Made by a program: the position numbers and the translations under genes. The notes under the pieces were generated by a model that saw only the letters and a program-made list of their open reading frames with translations, had not been told where the DNA came from and searched no databases. From Boudabousia liubingyangii (GTDB lineage: Bacteria > Actinomycetota > Actinomycetes > Actinomycetales > Actinomycetaceae), in NCBI RefSeq assembly GCF_001907245.1, contig NZ_MQSU01000001.1, positions 270,224 through 334,223 of the forward strand: a DNA stretch of 64,000 bases, given 5' to 3'. Shown piece after piece: positions 61,892 to 64,000 of this stretch; position 1 is the stretch's first letter; the number at the start of each line of letters is the position of its first letter.

Positions 61892-62962
61892 TTAGCTACC
61901 CATGCGGACTAGCGCATAGGTGGGCATGGCCATGAGGACGACCGGGAGGACGCCCCAGGCGACTGAGGCCCAGAGGGATACGCGGGGCGAGGTGGGCCGC
62001 AGGACACGACCGGAAATGATGACGATTAGGCCCGATAGTAGGCCCACGAACAGGCCCACTACTAGGGCGGGTACGGCTCCCCCGCCAATGTATTGGCCCA
62101 GTTTTTGTAGCGCATCAGCGTTACGTCCGGTAATTACGCCGGTCTGGTAGAGCGCACCAGCAAGCGCGGCACCTACCACTCCGGTCAGGAGGACGTTTAC
62201 GGTACGGGCGGTATCGGTGATCCCCCAGTAGTGGTTTACTGCGTTCATGACTCGGTAGACCCCAGTGGTTTCATTTCGCCAGTTACCGGGGATCAGGTCG
62301 TCTTCTTCTAGTTCGGTTTCGTGCAGGATCTGGTTCCATTGGGCGGTGCCCGCCCAGAACATGCGCATGAGCTGGAAGATTCCCATACTGATGGCCACAC
62401 AAATGGAGGTGGCAACTAGCGCTAGTTTCCAGGAGCCGTGCGGGGCTAGGCCGACGATCGCGACGGAGCTGATCGCGGCGGCCGTGGTTAGGACGGTAGT
62501 TGAGACCGAGTCTAGCAGTCGGGCACGACCGTCTTTTCGAGCCATTTCAGCACCGAAAGCGGCGACTACGGAAAGTGCGAAGATGATGCCGGCAATGTAG
62601 AGGTCATCCAGGCGTCGGACGGTGGCGACGGAGACTAGCGAAAAGATTAGGGCGACGGTGGAAGAGTAGCGCGGGGCCGGTGCACCGATGGATCGCGGTA
62701 GGCCTAGGGAGATGATCGCGGCACAGGCGACCGCTAGAACGGTAAGGATATCGCGGTGCACGTAAGCACCTAGTACGACTAGGATGGCGACAGCGGTGGC
62801 CGATAGCAGCATTACTAGGGCTGACTTGGGGATGCTTAGCCAGTGGCCAGCGACCGCTTCGGTTTCCACCACGATACCGATCTCACCGGTTTTCCCAGCT
62901 TTTATCTGGTACTGCAGTGAGCGGTCTGGATCAGTCTTTACTTTGGGGTCGCTGCTAGTCAT
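61892..62962 (-). CDS. Multi-pass membrane protein, function unknown
   Basis: A 356-residue protein: polar N-terminus of about 40 residues, then about nine helices with a soluble stretch in the middle (QWNQILHETELEEDDLIPG). No family recognised. It heads a tight minus-strand operon with the FABP-like gene, ygfZ, DUF2516 and dtd. Its upstream region overlaps the candidate RNA on the other strand at 63042-63132. Confidence 0.7.
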   Translation of the reverse strand: MTSSDPKVKTDPDRSLQYQIKAGKTGEIGIVVETEAVAGHWLSIPKSALVMLLSATAVAILVVLGAYVHRDILTVLAVACAAIISLGLPRSIGAPAPRYSSTVALIFSLVSVATVRRLDDLYIAGIIFALSVVAAFGAEMARKDGRARLLDSVSTTVLTTAAAISSVAIVGLAPHGSWKLALVATSICVAISMGIFQLMRMFWAGTAQWNQILHETELEEDDLIPGNWRNETTGVYRVMNAVNHYWGITDTARTVNVLLTGVVGAALAGALYQTGVITGRNADALQKLGQYIGGGAVPALVVGLFVGLLSGLIVIISGRVLRPTSPRVSLWASVAWGVLPVVLMAMPTYALVRMGS

Positions 62963-63029
62963 GCTTGGATAGTGCCATATCTTTTCGGTTTTTTCGCTTT
63001 CACCGGCTGCAATGTGAGCCAGCTAGTTC

Positions 63030-63035
63030 TATAAT
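63030..63035 (+). promoter_or_regulatory. Perfect -10 box of the candidate RNA
   Basis: TATAAT, a consensus -10. The matching -35 position holds no good hexamer. Transcription would begin near 63042, directly at the 5' arm of the closing helix. Confidence 0.5.
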
Positions 63036-63041
63036 AATTGA

Positions 63042-63132
63042 TACCACTGAACCGGCAAAGCCCCGGGCTCCAACTTTAGCCGCTTCGAGCGGCCTTCGCG
63101 CCGACAGGCGCTTTTCGGTTCAGTGGCTTTTT
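63042..63132 (+). ncRNA. Candidate cloverleaf-like small RNA
   Basis: About 90 bases form four helices. P1 closes the element with 11 perfect pairs (63044-63054 with 63116-63126) and runs straight into CTTTTT, so it also ends the RNA. Inside are AAAG/CTTT (63057-63077), GCCGCT/AGCGGC with loop TCG (63079-63093), and GCGCC/GGCGC with loop GACA (63098-63111). A perfect TATAAT lies just before it. It is not a tRNA: there is no T-loop GTTCGA and no matching arm lengths. No Rfam class could be recalled that fits, but 6C and Actinomyces-type RNAs should be compared. Confidence 0.55.
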
Positions 63133-63147
63133 CATGCCTTAAATTAG

Positions 63148-63183
63148 TTTTGGGTGGGTTCCCTTTCGGTTACCCACCCAAAA
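63148..63183 (-). terminator. Bidirectional terminator after the Lrp-type gene
   Basis: Twelve perfect pairs (TTTTGGGTGGGT with ACCCACCCAAAA) around a 12-base loop, seven bases after the stop of the Lrp gene. T or A runs flank both sides. Confidence 0.85.
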
Positions 63184-63189
63184 TCTTTT

Positions 63190-63672
63190 TCAGTTCTTAC
63201 GCTTCGGTTCTAACGTATCTACCAGGCCTCTGATTCGGTAGGGAATCAAAGCCCGTAGGAACACGGTGGTCGAGGTGCGTTCCACGCCGGGGACCAAACG
63301 GATTTGGTCGCATACACGGTAGAGGTCATCGGTGTCTACGGCAGCGACGCGAACTTCTAGGTCAGTTTCACCGGAAGAGGCTAGGCATTCCACGACCTCG
63401 GGAATATTGCTTAGTTCTTCGATGGCCTTATCTAGGTAGTGCTGGCTTAGCTGCAGCGAGACTTTGGCTAGTAGGGGACGACCTAGGTGCTCTGGGGGCA
63501 CGCAGGTGGAATAGTCACGAAGTAGGTTCTCTTCACGATATTTGGCCAGTCGGGTGTGAATGGTGCCGCGAGCTAGTCCGGTACGTTCCGAAATGGCCAG
63601 GACGGGCATGCGTGGGTCCTCATCGAGGATTGCTAGAATCCGCTGGTCAACACTGTCCAGGGTGGTACTCAT
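63190..63672 (-). CDS. Lrp/AsnC-family transcriptional regulator
   Basis: A 160-residue regulator. N-terminal helix-turn-helix (DQRILAILDEDPRMPVLAISERTGLARGTIHTRLAKYREE) and a C-terminal RAM ligand domain (about 65-150) with ASSGETDLEVRVAAVDTDDL. AAGGAG precedes the ATG. The ligand is probably an amino acid; targets are not visible. An imperfect TTCCGG...CCGGAA repeat (63696-63719) lies upstream. Confidence 0.93.
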   Translation of the reverse strand: MSTTLDSVDQRILAILDEDPRMPVLAISERTGLARGTIHTRLAKYREENLLRDYSTCVPPEHLGRPLLAKVSLQLSQHYLDKAIEELSNIPEVVECLASSGETDLEVRVAAVDTDDLYRVCDQIRLVPGVERTSTTVFLRALIPYRIRGLVDTLEPKRKN

Positions 63673-63695
63673 CCTGTTTCTCCTTCAGATATTTT

Positions 63696-63719
63696 TTCCG
63701 GATTACCTTGTTACCGGAA
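63696..63719. promoter_or_regulatory. Inverted repeat upstream of the Lrp-type gene
   Basis: TTCCGG and CCGGAA separated by 12 bases, 24 to 47 bases before the start; possible autoregulatory site. The remaining 63720-63867 is strongly AT-rich with no gene. Confidence 0.3.
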
Positions 63720-63867
63720 GGCCGTAGACCACATTTAGTGTCATGCGGTCATTAACCATATTGCACAAATCATATTTAATACGACGGAGTTTATCAAGTT
63801 ATTTTGCCATTTTGTCGACTTATTTTTGAACAATCAGTTTTAGACAAAATACTTTTCGGAAAATTTT

Positions 63868-63919
63868 AGAGCGGGATCGGTCTCTCAGGTGTCATCTGAG
63901 TGTTTACCGATCCCGCTCT
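63868..63919 (-). terminator. Terminator of the gene at the right edge
   Basis: Fourteen perfect pairs (63868-63881 with 63906-63919) and an inner CTCAG/CTGAG stem. It lies 38 bases after the partial minus-strand stop; TAAAATTTT follows on that strand. Confidence 0.85.
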
Positions 63920-63957
63920 TACAGTCCCCTCTCAGGGACGGTTGTCGCTAGGTGACT

Positions 63958-64000
63958 TTAGGATTTCTTCCGCCAGGCAGCGATCAGCAGGAATCCACCA
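63958..64000 (-). CDS. C-terminal end of a membrane or sorting-signal protein (partial)
   Basis: Only 13 codons and the stop are inside the window, reading GGFLLIAAWRKKS. A hydrophobic run followed by a short basic tail is typical of an LPXTG-type sorting signal or of a C-terminal membrane helix. The LPXTG motif itself would lie beyond the edge. A terminator follows in the right orientation, which supports the frame. Confidence 0.5.
   Translation of the reverse strand, partial: GGFLLIAAWRKKS

Noticed and set aside
63044-63126. tRNA gene for the cloverleaf-like structure
   Set aside because: The closing helix has 11 pairs instead of 7, there is no T-loop consensus and no anticodon arm of seven-base loop.

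Overview
The window reads as chromosomal DNA of a moderate-GC actinobacterium, most likely a member of the Actinomycetaceae. The evidence is indirect. It carries a DUF2516 / YgfZ / FABP-like / Dtd gene string, the non-mevalonate gene ispF, a ClpC rather than a ClpA chaperone, and a sugar ABC importer without its own ATPase. Several membrane proteins have Pro/Gln-rich cytoplasmic tails, and many genes start directly at the predicted transcription start (leaderless). No species can be named from sequence alone. No tRNA, rRNA, insertion sequence, integrase or CRISPR array was seen.

Layout. 1-4.8 kb: end of a sensor histidine kinase, a lipoprotein, a D12-class adenine methyltransferase and a histidine phosphatase. 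4.9-6.4 kb: a compact tryptophan attenuator (13-codon leader peptide with tandem Trp codons, antiterminator and terminator) in front of a stand-alone trpB. 6.5-19 kb: a His-rich single-pass protein, then a minus-strand series mixing housekeeping genes (cysS, ispF, glgP) with four membrane proteins of unknown function, two of which look like paralogs. 19-26.9 kb: a visibly AT-richer block with a LacI regulator, an inositol-monophosphatase-family enzyme, a sugar-type ABC importer operon that includes a glycerophosphodiester phosphodiesterase and a mutarotase-like protein, and a divergent mgtC. Two matching 16-bp palindromes in the divergent intergenic region look like the operators of that LacI regulator. 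26.9-40.2 kb: a two-gene unknown module, phosphoglucomutase, GlsB-like protein, YdcF-like protein, a CPA1 antiporter, an acetyl-xylan-esterase-family hydrolase, TrhO, a DUF1846 protein, a YgjP-like metalloprotein and two facing small lipoproteins.

40.4-48 kb: pyruvate phosphate dikinase, a Cys/Met-metabolism PLP enzyme, a GST-like protein and an ascorbate-type PTS (EIIA, EIIB, EIIC). 47.8-55.6 kb: the potassium system kdpA-B-C-D-E on the minus strand. 55.8-63.7 kb: clpC with a small membrane protein, a five-gene operon (membrane protein, FABP-like, ygfZ, DUF2516, dtd) and an Lrp/AsnC regulator. Between the last two lies a short, strongly structured candidate non-coding RNA with a perfect -10 box and a terminator. 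The right edge cuts a minus-strand gene whose visible tail resembles a membrane or sorting-signal C-terminus.

Most worth following up are the leaderless trp attenuator ahead of an orphan trpB, the cloverleaf-like RNA near 63.1 kb, and the LacI-operator-linked phosphodiester/sugar uptake island that includes mgtC. A recurring feature is a -10-like hexamer 6 to 8 bases before the start codon, seen at nine genes.
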